A stretch of 43,317 bases of DNA from an uncultured Bacteroidales bacterium. GTDB taxonomy: Bacteria; Bacteroidota; Bacteroidia; Bacteroidales; Paludibacteraceae. Under the pieces are notes generated by a model. It did no database searches. It had not been told where the DNA came from and saw nothing but the letters and a program-made list of their open reading frames with translations. A program made the position numbers and the translations under genes. Below are positions 16,633-23,437 of this stretch, in pieces (position 1 is the stretch's first letter; every line of letters begins with the position of its first letter). The DNA lies in NCBI GenBank assembly GCA_902774995.1, contig CACYKR010000006.1, forward strand, positions 1-43,317, read 5' to 3'.

Positions 16633-17721
16633 TTATTCTACTTGATACTTGATGTCAGAAAGTATTGTACTATAATCTTTCAAAATTCTTTTCCAATCAG
16701 TAAAGTCTTGATCTGTCGGGTCTTTTTTATAGGCGATTTGGCTCTGTACCATCATATTATACTGCAACTTACCATCGCCATTATCCGGACGCTCTTTTAT
16801 TTCAACCCTAGTGCGAACCACATAACCCTTGAATGATTTCTGAGTCCATGCAGTTCTATACCATCCAGAGATATTGTCATTAATCTCCAAAGTCTCAAAT
16901 TTCTCGCTGATAAAGTATTTCATTCGCTGGATAGCATCGTCACGGGACATACCTTTCCTTACCGTTATAACAAATTTTTTATTTGCGTTTTCAGTAATAG
17001 GATCGGAAGCGACGTATCCTTCGTCCACTTCCAATTTGCTTGTCATATTTGTAGGAACATCGTCTTCAAAGTAAATCAAATTACTATATTCAAGATACCC
17101 GTCCGCTACAATATTTAACCGAATAGGACGTTCTTTAAGCAATTTAATGGATGCCTCTTTTTGTCCTTCGCTGACCACGACTCCATCTACATAAAACTTA
17201 GCAGGTGCATCTACACGAATATTTACGGTACGTGTATTACGAACCATTTCTACATTATAATTCATATTGATGCTTGTTTGGTCATAAAAGTTAATACGTT
17301 TCAAATATGTATCATGTTCTTCTGCCATCAGTTTGATAGTTTTTGACTCACCTTTATGAATGTCAAACTCCACTTGTCCTTGTCCAGCTTCACGGCCATC
17401 TACATAAATAACCGCCTCTTTGGGATCTGTGGTGACCGTAACATGCTTACGATTGGGTTTCAACTTGATTTCCATTGTTTTGGGAGACTTCATGTTTACT
17501 ACGAACGATTCAGAATCGTAGCCATCCGCTTTGGCTGTAAAAGCCAAATCAACGATAGAACACGTAATGCTGTAAACGCCTTCCGAAACAGGCTGAACGG
17601 CTTTACCTTTCTGTTGATACAAAGTGGCAGAAGCCGGTTCAATGGTGATTTGCACCGATTTGGCAGATAGTGTAAATGCACACATCAATGCCGCCATAAA
17701 TAACAAAGATTTCTTTAACAT
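16633..17721 (-). CDS. secreted PEGA-domain protein
   Basis: 362 residues with an N-terminal signal peptide (KKSLLFMAALMCAFTLSA). Repeated PEGA-like beta domains follow: VQITIEPASATLYQ near 23, VTVTTDPKEAVIYVDGREAG near 94-113, and VNIRVDAPAKFYVDGVVV near 166-183. The C-terminal part (about 240-362) is a mixed region I cannot place (ISGWYRTAWTQKSFKGYVVR). PEGA domains are surface or periplasmic carbohydrate- or protein-binding modules. The gene is clearly more A+T rich than its neighbours, and it lies alone between a terminator and a candidate RNA gene, so horizontal origin is possible. Confidence 0.75.
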   Translation of the reverse strand: MLKKSLLFMAALMCAFTLSAKSVQITIEPASATLYQQKGKAVQPVSEGVYSITCSIVDLAFTAKADGYDSESFVVNMKSPKTMEIKLKPNRKHVTVTTDPKEAVIYVDGREAGQGQVEFDIHKGESKTIKLMAEEHDTYLKRINFYDQTSINMNYNVEMVRNTRTVNIRVDAPAKFYVDGVVVSEGQKEASIKLLKERPIRLNIVADGYLEYSNLIYFEDDVPTNMTSKLEVDEGYVASDPITENANKKFVITVRKGMSRDDAIQRMKYFISEKFETLEINDNISGWYRTAWTQKSFKGYVVRTRVEIKERPDNGDGKLQYNMMVQSQIAYKKDPTDQDFTDWKRILKDYSTILSDIKYQVE

Positions 17722-17778
17722 AAATTTGTGTTTTTTGATGCCTACTCTTTATCGGATTTTCGGCACTCTCCGTTTATA

Positions 17779-17786
17779 CAAATATA
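17779..17786 (-). promoter_or_regulatory. possible -7 element for the PEGA gene
   Basis: TATATTTG on the minus strand fits TAnnTTTG, but no TTTG is found 20 bases upstream. It overlaps the U tract of the terminator of the candidate RNA, so the PEGA gene could instead be read by passage through that terminator. Confidence 0.35.
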
Positions 17787-18101
17787 AAAAAAAGTGGACT
17801 CGACATTGTCGTTCCACCTTATGAGGCCTTCGCATTGCCTTACCTTTAAGAACCGACAACGCAAAGCCCACAACGAATATATCAACATTCTACACGCCCA
17901 CAACCATATCCTTACGGCTACGATAAAACGCATAGACAGCCTGTCTATATTCATGAGGCATTTACCGTTGCTATGCTCTGAAAGGTAAATGAAAGTTGCG
18001 AAGTTTCATAAGGTCAGAACAAGCGTCAATAAACGCTATATTATGTCACCGCTTTTTAACGCTGTCGGTACCAGCGACAAGGGGTGTTTAAACCTTTGCG
18101 G
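17786..18101 (-). ncRNA. candidate structured non-coding RNA (about 315 nt) or long attenuated leader
   Basis: A consensus promoter (18105-18136) and an intrinsic terminator (stem 17794-17817, then eight U at 17793-17786) frame a segment without a convincing gene. Hairpins in order of transcription: 18076-18072/18064-18060 (5 bp), 18037-18033/18026-18022 (5 bp), 18009-18004/17994-17989 (6 bp), 17991-17984/17966-17959 (8 bp, perfect), 17948-17941/17939-17932 (8 bp), 17869-17857/17837-17825 (13 positions, one mismatch, two wobbles). The third and fourth share three bases and so compete. A GCCCACAAC word occurs twice (near 17865 and 17897, plus strand). RNase P RNA, tmRNA and SRP RNA signatures are not seen. 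It could be an independent RNA (Bacteroidales-1/6S-like, though long for that) or a leader with a terminator ahead of the PEGA gene. Confidence 0.6.
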
Positions 18102-18104
18102 GTG

Positions 18105-18136
18105 CAAAGGTACTACAAATATTTGAAATACGCAAA
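18105..18136 (-). promoter_or_regulatory. Bacteroidetes promoter of the candidate ncRNA
   Basis: On the minus strand TTTG (18136-18133), 20 bases, TACCTTTG (18112-18105). It is a full consensus match with no coding gene directly behind it. Confidence 0.75.
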
Positions 18137-18203
18137 TTTATTTGTGTTTTTTTGTAAATACGGTATATTTCATGGCTAATATCAGATAGAAAGGCGGGAG
18201 GGT

Positions 18204-18256
18204 TGTCCCAATAATGGGACAAAAATGGATGATGAAAAAGCCGGATCTGATCCGGC
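18204..18256. other. two tandem palindromic hairpins in a gene-free stretch
   Basis: TGTCCCA/TGGGACA with a four-base loop (18204-18221) and GCCGGATC/GATCCGGC around one base (18240-18256). The second is followed on the minus strand by five T, so it could terminate minus-strand transcripts; no such gene is seen. From about 18260 to 18400 the plus strand is purine-rich with GGTGAAA repeats; I see no gene there. Confidence 0.4.
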
Positions 18257-18405
18257 GGAAAAGAAGAAAGGCACGGAAAGGTGAAAAGTGTGTAAAAGGT
18301 GAAAGGTGAAAGGATGAGAGGGGTACAGAGAGGCGGGAGAAAGGGCAAAACAGAAGGCATAAAGGACAAGACAAAGCATAAAAATACTGAAAAAATGCGT
18401 GCGCG

Positions 18406-18437
18406 CTTGCATATATGCAAAAAAAGTAGTACCTTTG
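18406..18437 (+). promoter_or_regulatory. Bacteroidetes promoter of the 18446-26769 gene cluster
   Basis: CTTG (18406-18409), 20 bases, TACCTTTG (18430-18437). The likely transcript start is only a few bases before the ATG at 18446, so the first gene would be nearly leaderless. Confidence 0.75.
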
Positions 18438-18445
18438 TAGCCGAT

Positions 18446-18991
18446 ATGAGAAAAAGACTGCCAAAAATAGCCAAAGGTGTAGCGGCTCGTGCCGTAGCGG
18501 GCATCGCTGTGTTCGTCATGGCGGGCGTGGTGATGACGGGTTGCAACAAGCCCTCGAAGGTGGAGCAGTACCGTGCGGAGAAGCACCTGCGTGACTCCGC
18601 CGGCTTGGCGGACCAGGAGCGCAGCATGGCCTATTACGAGCAGCAGTTGGCGGAGGTGACGCCTAAGGCGGATTCACTCTTGGCGTATTTCGAATACGAG
18701 AAAAACGACAAGTATCAGGACCACGGCAACTATGTGGTGCGGAACGCGAAACTGAAGGTCTGGAACGGGTTGCGGGTGTTGGTGCGTGACGACGGCGGGG
18801 CGCTGCTGGTGTATAAGAACGGCAAGCGTCTGAGTGACGGACAGGTGGCGGAGCTGGTGCAGAAAGAAGACAAGGCGGTGCTCTGTGCCATGGAGCTGCA
18901 GACCGTGATGCGGGATATACACGAATTGGAGAAGCGTATCCAACGGACCTCGCTGGAGATACAGAAATACGAAAAACGATTGCAACTATGA
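18446..18991 (+). CDS. predicted lipoprotein with coiled coil, unknown function
   Basis: 181 residues from the ATG at 18446; upstream codons of the open frame lie within the promoter. The N-terminus is basic then hydrophobic and ends in a lipobox (VVMTGC, Cys near 33). Two charged helical stretches (about 38-75 and 150-181, LEKRIQRTSLEIQKYEKRLQ) are likely coiled coils around a central part. I do not recognise the family. It overlaps the following SRPBCC gene by four bases and is the first gene of a plus-strand cluster that continues with psd. Confidence 0.7.
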   Translation: MRKRLPKIAKGVAARAVAGIAVFVMAGVVMTGCNKPSKVEQYRAEKHLRDSAGLADQERSMAYYEQQLAEVTPKADSLLAYFEYEKNDKYQDHGNYVVRNAKLKVWNGLRVLVRDDGGALLVYKNGKRLSDGQVAELVQKEDKAVLCAMELQTVMRDIHELEKRIQRTSLEIQKYEKRLQL

Positions 18992-19419
18992 ATGAGACGA
19001 AATACGAGAGCAAGATCACCTCGGCGCGCTGCTCGGCGCAGGAGATTTACCGGGTGTTGAGTAACCTGCAGAACCTGGAACGCGTTCGCGAGTTCATTCC
19101 GCAGGATAAGATTCAGGAAATGGAGATAGAGCCGGACCGCGTGCGGATGAAAGTGGACGGATTGGCGCAGAAGATTACTATCGCCATTGTGGACCGGATA
19201 GAGAACGACACGGTGAAGTTCGGCGCCGAAGGGATTCCTATGGATGCGAACTTCTGGATACAGCTCAAGGAAGTGAGCCCCACTGACACGCGTATCAAAC
19301 TGACGGTGAAAGCGGATATCCCCTTCATGTTCAAAATGATGGTGGATAAGAAACTGCAGCAGGGGCTCGATCAGGCGGCGGATATGCTGGCGCAGTTCCC
19401 CTATGCTCAGTGGAGCTGA
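18988..19419 (+). CDS. SRPBCC-fold protein
   Basis: 143 residues resembling the START/polyketide cyclase-like hydrophobic-cavity family: an N-terminal YESKITSARCSAQEIYRVLSN, a mid-protein KITIAIVDRIENDTVKF strand pair, and a long C-terminal helix (LQQGLDQAADMLAQF). Such proteins bind lipids or other hydrophobic ligands; none can be named here. Coupled by ATGA overlap to the preceding lipoprotein and 35 bases before psd, which makes a link to lipid metabolism an attractive guess. Confidence 0.7.
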   Translation: MNETKYESKITSARCSAQEIYRVLSNLQNLERVREFIPQDKIQEMEIEPDRVRMKVDGLAQKITIAIVDRIENDTVKFGAEGIPMDANFWIQLKEVSPTDTRIKLTVKADIPFMFKMMVDKKLQQGLDQAADMLAQFPYAQWS

Positions 19420-19454
19420 CGGTTACGGTTGGAGATTAAAGATTTTAAATTTAT

Positions 19455-20132
19455 ATGAAAACACCAAAGATTCACAGAGAGGGCCGCGGACTGATTGTCG
19501 GCACGGTGCTGCTACTCTTTATCATCAATGTGCCGATTTATCTGTTTGTCCAGCCCCAGTGGGTGTTCGGCGTGACGCTGGTGCTGACGGCGATGCTGCT
19601 GGTTTTCGTGACCTATTTCTTCCGTAACCCGGTGCGTATCCTGGAGATAGACGACCCGAACTTCATCATCGCCCCGGCGGACGGCCGCGTGGTAGTGGTG
19701 GAGCCGACGGAGGAGAACGAGTATTTCCACGAGCGGAAACTGCAGGTGTCGATCTTCATGTCGCCGTTTAACGTACATGCCAACTGGTACCCCATCGAGG
19801 GAACTATCCTCGTGAGCGAGCACCAGAAAGGTCATCACAAGGGCGCGTGGCTGCCGAAATCGAGTACGGAGAACGAACGCAGTCTGGTAGTCATCGAGAC
19901 GCCGAACAAAGTGCAGATTGCTGTCCGCCAGATTGCCGGTGCCATGGCGCGCCGTATCGTCACGTACGCCAAACCCGGCCAGAGGGCGCGCCGGAATACC
20001 CATCTGGGATTTATCAAACTGGGCAGCCGGGTGGATATGTATCTCCCGCTGGATACGGAGATGTTCGTAGCCGTAGGCGAGGCGGTACGAGGCAATGAAA
20101 CCATTATCGGCCGTCTTGCTGATAGAAATTAA
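19455..20132 (+). CDS. psd: phosphatidylserine decarboxylase
   Basis: A 225-residue short-form decarboxylase that makes phosphatidylethanolamine. Two hydrophobic segments lie near residues 13-30 and 35-52, then APADGRVVVVEP near 73, SPFNVHANWYP near 101-111, and the cleavage region GFIKLGSRVDMYLP near 183-196. The GSR there stands in place of the better-known LGST; the serine would become the pyruvoyl group. This is the form normal for Bacteroidales. An AT-rich repeat spacer follows before deoC. Confidence 0.9.
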   Translation: MKTPKIHREGRGLIVGTVLLLFIINVPIYLFVQPQWVFGVTLVLTAMLLVFVTYFFRNPVRILEIDDPNFIIAPADGRVVVVEPTEENEYFHERKLQVSIFMSPFNVHANWYPIEGTILVSEHQKGHHKGAWLPKSSTENERSLVVIETPNKVQIAVRQIAGAMARRIVTYAKPGQRARRNTHLGFIKLGSRVDMYLPLDTEMFVAVGEAVRGNETIIGRLADRN

Positions 20133-20165
20133 AAATTACGAATTACGAATTAAAAATTACGAACC
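20133..20165. repeat. spacer of ATTACGAATTA-type repeats
   Basis: AAATTACGAATTACGAATT followed by another AAATTACGAA unit fills the whole gap between psd and deoC. Confidence 0.7.
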
Positions 20166-21047
20166 ATGAATAAGTTTGAAGAATTATTCGCGCAGTACCC
20201 CTGCCCGTTTACCGATGAGCAAGTGAAGGCTCAGGTAGAAGAGATCGAAGCCAAACATTTTGACGAGAACAATAACGTAGAGGTGTGGAAACAATGCCTC
20301 CACCAGATCGACTATACCACCCTTTCCGCGGACGACACCGTGGCTAAGGTGGAGAAGATGGCGAACGCAGTCAATAATTTCGAAAAGGATTTTCCGGGTA
20401 TCCCGAACGTAGCGGCTATCTGTGTCTATCCGGCGATGGCGGAGTATGTGCGCCGTGCGCTGAAGGATCCGGCTTTCCGTATCGCCTGCGTGAGCGGCGG
20501 TTTCCCGGCTTCCCAGACTTTCCTGGAGGTCAAAGTGGCGGAGACCGCCATGGCTATCAAAGCCGGCGCTACGGAGATAGATATCGTCCTCTCCGTAGGC
20601 AAGTTCCTGGAGGGCAACTATCAGGAGTGCTTCGACGAGATCAGCGAACTCAAGGCGGTTTGCGGAGACAAGCATCTCAAAGTGATTCTCGAAACCGGTC
20701 TGCTCAAGACGGCGGAGAATATCTGGAAAGCATCCATCCTCTCCATGGCGGCGGGCTGCGACTTCATCAAGACTTCTACCGGCAAGATAGCGGTCAATGC
20801 TACGCCGGAGGCTACCTTCGTCATGTGCCACGCCATCAAGGCTTGGCGCGAGAAGACAGGCGTGAAGATGGGTTACAAACCCGCCGGAGGTGTATCGACC
20901 ACCGCTGAGGCGGTACAGCATTACACCCTCGTCAAAGAGATCCTCGGCGAGGAGTGGCTCAACAACGAGTCCTTCCGTTTCGGTGCTTCGCGTCTGGCAA
21001 ACAACTTGTTGTCCTCTATCGTAGGAAAAGAAACGAAGTATTTTTAG
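20166..21047 (+). CDS. deoC: deoxyribose-phosphate aldolase
   Basis: A 293-residue TIM-barrel class I aldolase that splits 2-deoxyribose 5-phosphate into glyceraldehyde 3-phosphate and acetaldehyde. AICVYPAMAEYVRRAL near 85, GATEIDIVLSVGKFLEGN near 134-151, KVILETGLLK near 173, and the Schiff-base lysine in FIKTSTGKIAVNATPE near 199-215 identify it. The C-terminal RFGASRLANNLL motif is also typical. The protein is slightly longer than the E. coli enzyme, as usual in Bacteroidales. Confidence 0.93.
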   Translation: MNKFEELFAQYPCPFTDEQVKAQVEEIEAKHFDENNNVEVWKQCLHQIDYTTLSADDTVAKVEKMANAVNNFEKDFPGIPNVAAICVYPAMAEYVRRALKDPAFRIACVSGGFPASQTFLEVKVAETAMAIKAGATEIDIVLSVGKFLEGNYQECFDEISELKAVCGDKHLKVILETGLLKTAENIWKASILSMAAGCDFIKTSTGKIAVNATPEATFVMCHAIKAWREKTGVKMGYKPAGGVSTTAEAVQHYTLVKEILGEEWLNNESFRFGASRLANNLLSSIVGKETKYF

Positions 21048-21075
21048 TCGAAAGACAAAAGTCGAAAGTCGAAAG
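21048..21075. repeat. spacer of GTCGAAAG repeats
   Basis: Three GTCGAAAG units with an ACAAAA insert fill the gap between deoC and the nfn gene. The same unit occurs near 7,840-7,868 and 29,335-29,358 on either strand. Confidence 0.65.
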
Positions 21076-23418
21076 ATGAATAAGATTCTAAGCAAGAGAT
21101 TTTTCTCACCCAATGTAGCGGAGCTCGTGGTAGAAGCTCCGCTCATTGCGCGTAGCCGCAGAGCCGGACATTTCGTGATTATCCGTGTGGATGCCCTCTC
21201 GGAACGCGTGCCGCTGACTATTGCCGGAGCTGATATAGAGAAAGGTACCATCACCTTGGTGGTGCAGCAGGTTGGCGCTTCAACCCACAAACTGCTGGCG
21301 ATGGAACCGGGGGAGTGCATCCATGACGTGGTGGGTCCGCTCGGACGCGCTACGCGTATAGAGAAATACGGAACGGTCGTGTGCGCCTGCGGTGGAGTGG
21401 GAGCCGCTCCCATGCTGCCTATCGCCGAGGCACTCAAGAAAGCCGGCAACAGGGTAGTTACCGTACTCGCGGCGCGTAACAAAGACCTGATTATCCTAAA
21501 GGACGAACTGGCTCAGTGGTCCGACGAACTGATGGTCATGACCGACGACGGTTCGATGGGCAAGCAGGGCGTGGTGACTGTCGGCGTGGAAGAAGTCATC
21601 AACCGCGAGCAAGTGGACAAGTGCGTGACTATCGGTCCGGCTATCATGATGAAGTTCGTGGCGCTGACGACCGCCAAGTATAACATCCCCACGGAGGCTT
21701 CCCTCAACACCATCATGGTGGACGGAACAGGTATGTGCGGCGCCTGCCGTGTGACGGTAGGAGGCAAGACGAAGTTCGTCTGTGTCGATGGTCCGGAGTT
21801 CGACGCCCATGAGGTGGACTGGACGGAGATGCTCAGCCGCATGAAGTCCTACAAAGCCGAAGAGGCAGAGGCAATGGAGCAATATAGAGCGGGGACGGCG
21901 CCTGTCCTTAAAGACTTTAAAGACCTTAAAGACCCTAAGGACATTAAGGATATTAAGGTCAGCGCCGTAGAACCATTCTCCGGCACGGCGAAGGACCGCG
22001 TGGCTATACCGCGCGTGCAGATGCCGGAGCTCCGTCCGGAGGTGCGCGTGAAGAGCCTCCGCGAAGAGGTGAACCAGGGGCTGACCTTCGAACAGGCAAT
22101 CACCGAATCGCACCGGTGCCTCAACTGCAAGAACCCCACCTGCGTACAGGGTTGTCCCGTCAATATCAATATACCGGGATTCATCAAGACCCTTGAATCC
22201 GGAGACATCAACGGAGCAGCCGCTATCATCAAAGAGAGCTCGTCTCTCCCTGCTGTCTGCGGACGTGTCTGTCCGCAGGAGAAACAGTGCGAGGCGCATT
22301 GTATCCATCTCAAGATGGGTCACCCTGCCGTTGCTATCGGCTACCTCGAACGCTTCGTCGCAGACCATAGTCTAACAGGCGGAGCCGCTCAAACAGCGAA
22401 CGAGAGTGAGCGGTCAAACAGCGTAAGCGGTCAAACAGCGCAGCGCTCCAAAATAGCAGTCGTCGGCTCTGGTCCTGCGGGACTCACTTTCGCCGGAGAT
22501 GCCGCCAAATACGGATACGAAGTGCACGTCTTCGAGGCGCTGCACGAGATAGGCGGCGTGCTCAAATACGGTATTCCCGAGTTCCGTCTGCCCAACGCTA
22601 TCGTCGATAAAGAGATTGACGGCCTGCGGGCCCTGGGCGTACAGTTCCATACGGATACCATCATCGGCAAAACCATCTCCGTCAAGGAGCTGGAGGAGCA
22701 GGGCTTCAAAGGCATCTTCGTCGGTTCAGGAGCAGGTCTGCCGAGGTTCATGAATATACCCGGCGAGAACCTCAACGGTGTCCTCTCTTGTAATGAGTAC
22801 CTCACCCGCGTCAACCTCATGGACGCCTCCAACCCTGCTACCGACACGCCCCTCCTGTACGGAAAGAACGTGATTGTCGTCGGCGGAGGCAACACCGCCA
22901 TGGACGCCGTGCGTACGGCTAAGAGACTTGGCGCAGAGCACGCGATGATCGTTTACCGCCGTAGCGAAGAAGAGATGCCGGCGCGTGTCGAGGAGGTCAA
23001 GCACGCCAAGGAAGAAGGCATCGAGTTCATGACCCTTCATAACCCGATTGAGTACCGCGCCGACGAGAACGGACGCGTATGCGAAGCAGTGCTGCAAGTA
23101 ATGGAGCTCGGCGAACCGGACGAATCGGGTCGTCGCAGTCCTGTCCCCGTAGAAGGAAAGACCCTCACGATACCGACCGATCTGGTGATCGTAGCGGTAG
23201 GCGTAAGCCCCAACCCGCTTATCCCAGCTTCCGTGGAGGGGCTGGAGATCAGCAAGAAAGGAACGATCGTGGTCAACGAAGGAATGCAGTCCGCTATCCC
23301 GGCTCTCTTCGCCGGCGGAGACATCGTACGAGGAGGCGCTACGGTTATTCTTGCCATGTCCGACGGGCGCAAAGCCGCCAAAGCCATGCACGAGTATATA
23401 GAGAATTGTAAATTGTAA
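21076..23418 (+). CDS. NfnA-NfnB fusion: ferredoxin-NADP oxidoreductase (sulfide dehydrogenase type)
   Basis: 780 residues combining two subunits that are separate in many bacteria. Residues 1 to about 275 are the NfnA/PyrK-like part: flavin and NAD binding (VPLTIAGADI, CACGGVGAAPMLPIAEAL) and a 2Fe-2S site (GTGMCGACRV then FVCVDGPEF). Residues 300-430 carry 4Fe-4S cysteines (CLNCKNPTCVQGCPVNI, CGRVCPQEKQCEAHC). Residues 460-780 are the GltD-like FAD/NADPH part (AVVGSGPAGLTFAGDA, VVGGGNTAMDAVRTAKRLGA, VYRRSEEEMPAR). Nfn enzymes couple NADPH with NADH and ferredoxin by electron bifurcation. The fused form is usual in Bacteroidales and often annotated as DHOD subunit/glutamate synthase. Both inter-domain linkers are written by repeats (21902-21962, 22384-22449). 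Confidence 0.88.
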   Translation: MNKILSKRFFSPNVAELVVEAPLIARSRRAGHFVIIRVDALSERVPLTIAGADIEKGTITLVVQQVGASTHKLLAMEPGECIHDVVGPLGRATRIEKYGTVVCACGGVGAAPMLPIAEALKKAGNRVVTVLAARNKDLIILKDELAQWSDELMVMTDDGSMGKQGVVTVGVEEVINREQVDKCVTIGPAIMMKFVALTTAKYNIPTEASLNTIMVDGTGMCGACRVTVGGKTKFVCVDGPEFDAHEVDWTEMLSRMKSYKAEEAEAMEQYRAGTAPVLKDFKDLKDPKDIKDIKVSAVEPFSGTAKDRVAIPRVQMPELRPEVRVKSLREEVNQGLTFEQAITESHRCLNCKNPTCVQGCPVNINIPGFIKTLESGDINGAAAIIKESSSLPAVCGRVCPQEKQCEAHCIHLKMGHPAVAIGYLERFVADHSLTGGAAQTANESERSNSVSGQTAQRSKIAVVGSGPAGLTFAGDAAKYGYEVHVFEALHEIGGVLKYGIPEFRLPNAIVDKEIDGLRALGVQFHTDTIIGKTISVKELEEQGFKGIFVGSGAGLPRFMNIPGENLNGVLSCNEYLTRVNLMDASNPATDTPLLYGKNVIVVGGGNTAMDAVRTAKRLGAEHAMIVYRRSEEEMPARVEEVKHAKEEGIEFMTLHNPIEYRADENGRVCEAVLQVMELGEPDESGRRSPVPVEGKTLTIPTDLVIVAVGVSPNPLIPASVEGLEISKKGTIVVNEGMQSAIPALFAGGDIVRGGATVILAMSDGRKAAKAMHEYIENCKL
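21902..21962. repeat. in-frame TTAAAGAC-type repeat inside nfn gene
   Basis: Six or so variants of TTAAAGACNT (later ATTAAGGAT) encode a linker of alternating Lys-Asp (about residues 276-296) between the NfnA-like and NfnB-like parts. The sequence looks like an intergenic spacer yet keeps the frame. Confidence 0.75.
22384..22449. repeat. in-frame GCGGTCAAACAGCG repeat inside nfn gene
   Basis: Three units of (G/C)CGNTCAAACAGCG encode about residues 437-458 between the iron-sulphur and FAD parts. One portion (AGCGAAC, four bases, GTGAGCGGTC at 22395-22415) recurs with a three-base gap in the intergenic spacer at 34534-34553. Confidence 0.75.
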
Positions 23419-23437
23419 ATTGTACATTGTACATTGA
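23400..23437. repeat. spacer of GTAAATTGTACATT repeats, including the PBP4 start codon
   Basis: Tandem TGTAAATTGTAAATTGTACA and GTACATTG units run from the last codons of the nfn gene to the start of the next gene. A very similar spacer lies at 37921-37964. Confidence 0.7.

Noticed and set aside
17742..17954. Minus-strand 70-codon frame within the candidate RNA
   Set aside because: It starts in a strong hairpin, runs through the terminator and the PEGA leader, and has no family resemblance.
17786..18101. RNase P RNA, tmRNA or SRP RNA
   Set aside because: The conserved RNase P core words, the tmRNA tRNA-like ends with CCA and the SRP loop motif were looked for and not seen.
18138..18627. Minus-strand open frames upstream of the 18446 lipoprotein gene
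   Set aside because: They are made of low-complexity pyrimidine-rich sequence (Ser, Pro, Phe, Leu) and overlap a consensus plus-strand promoter and signal peptide.
20184..21482. Minus-strand open frame of 432 codons
   Set aside because: It runs antisense across deoC and the start of the nfn gene; both are secure plus-strand genes.
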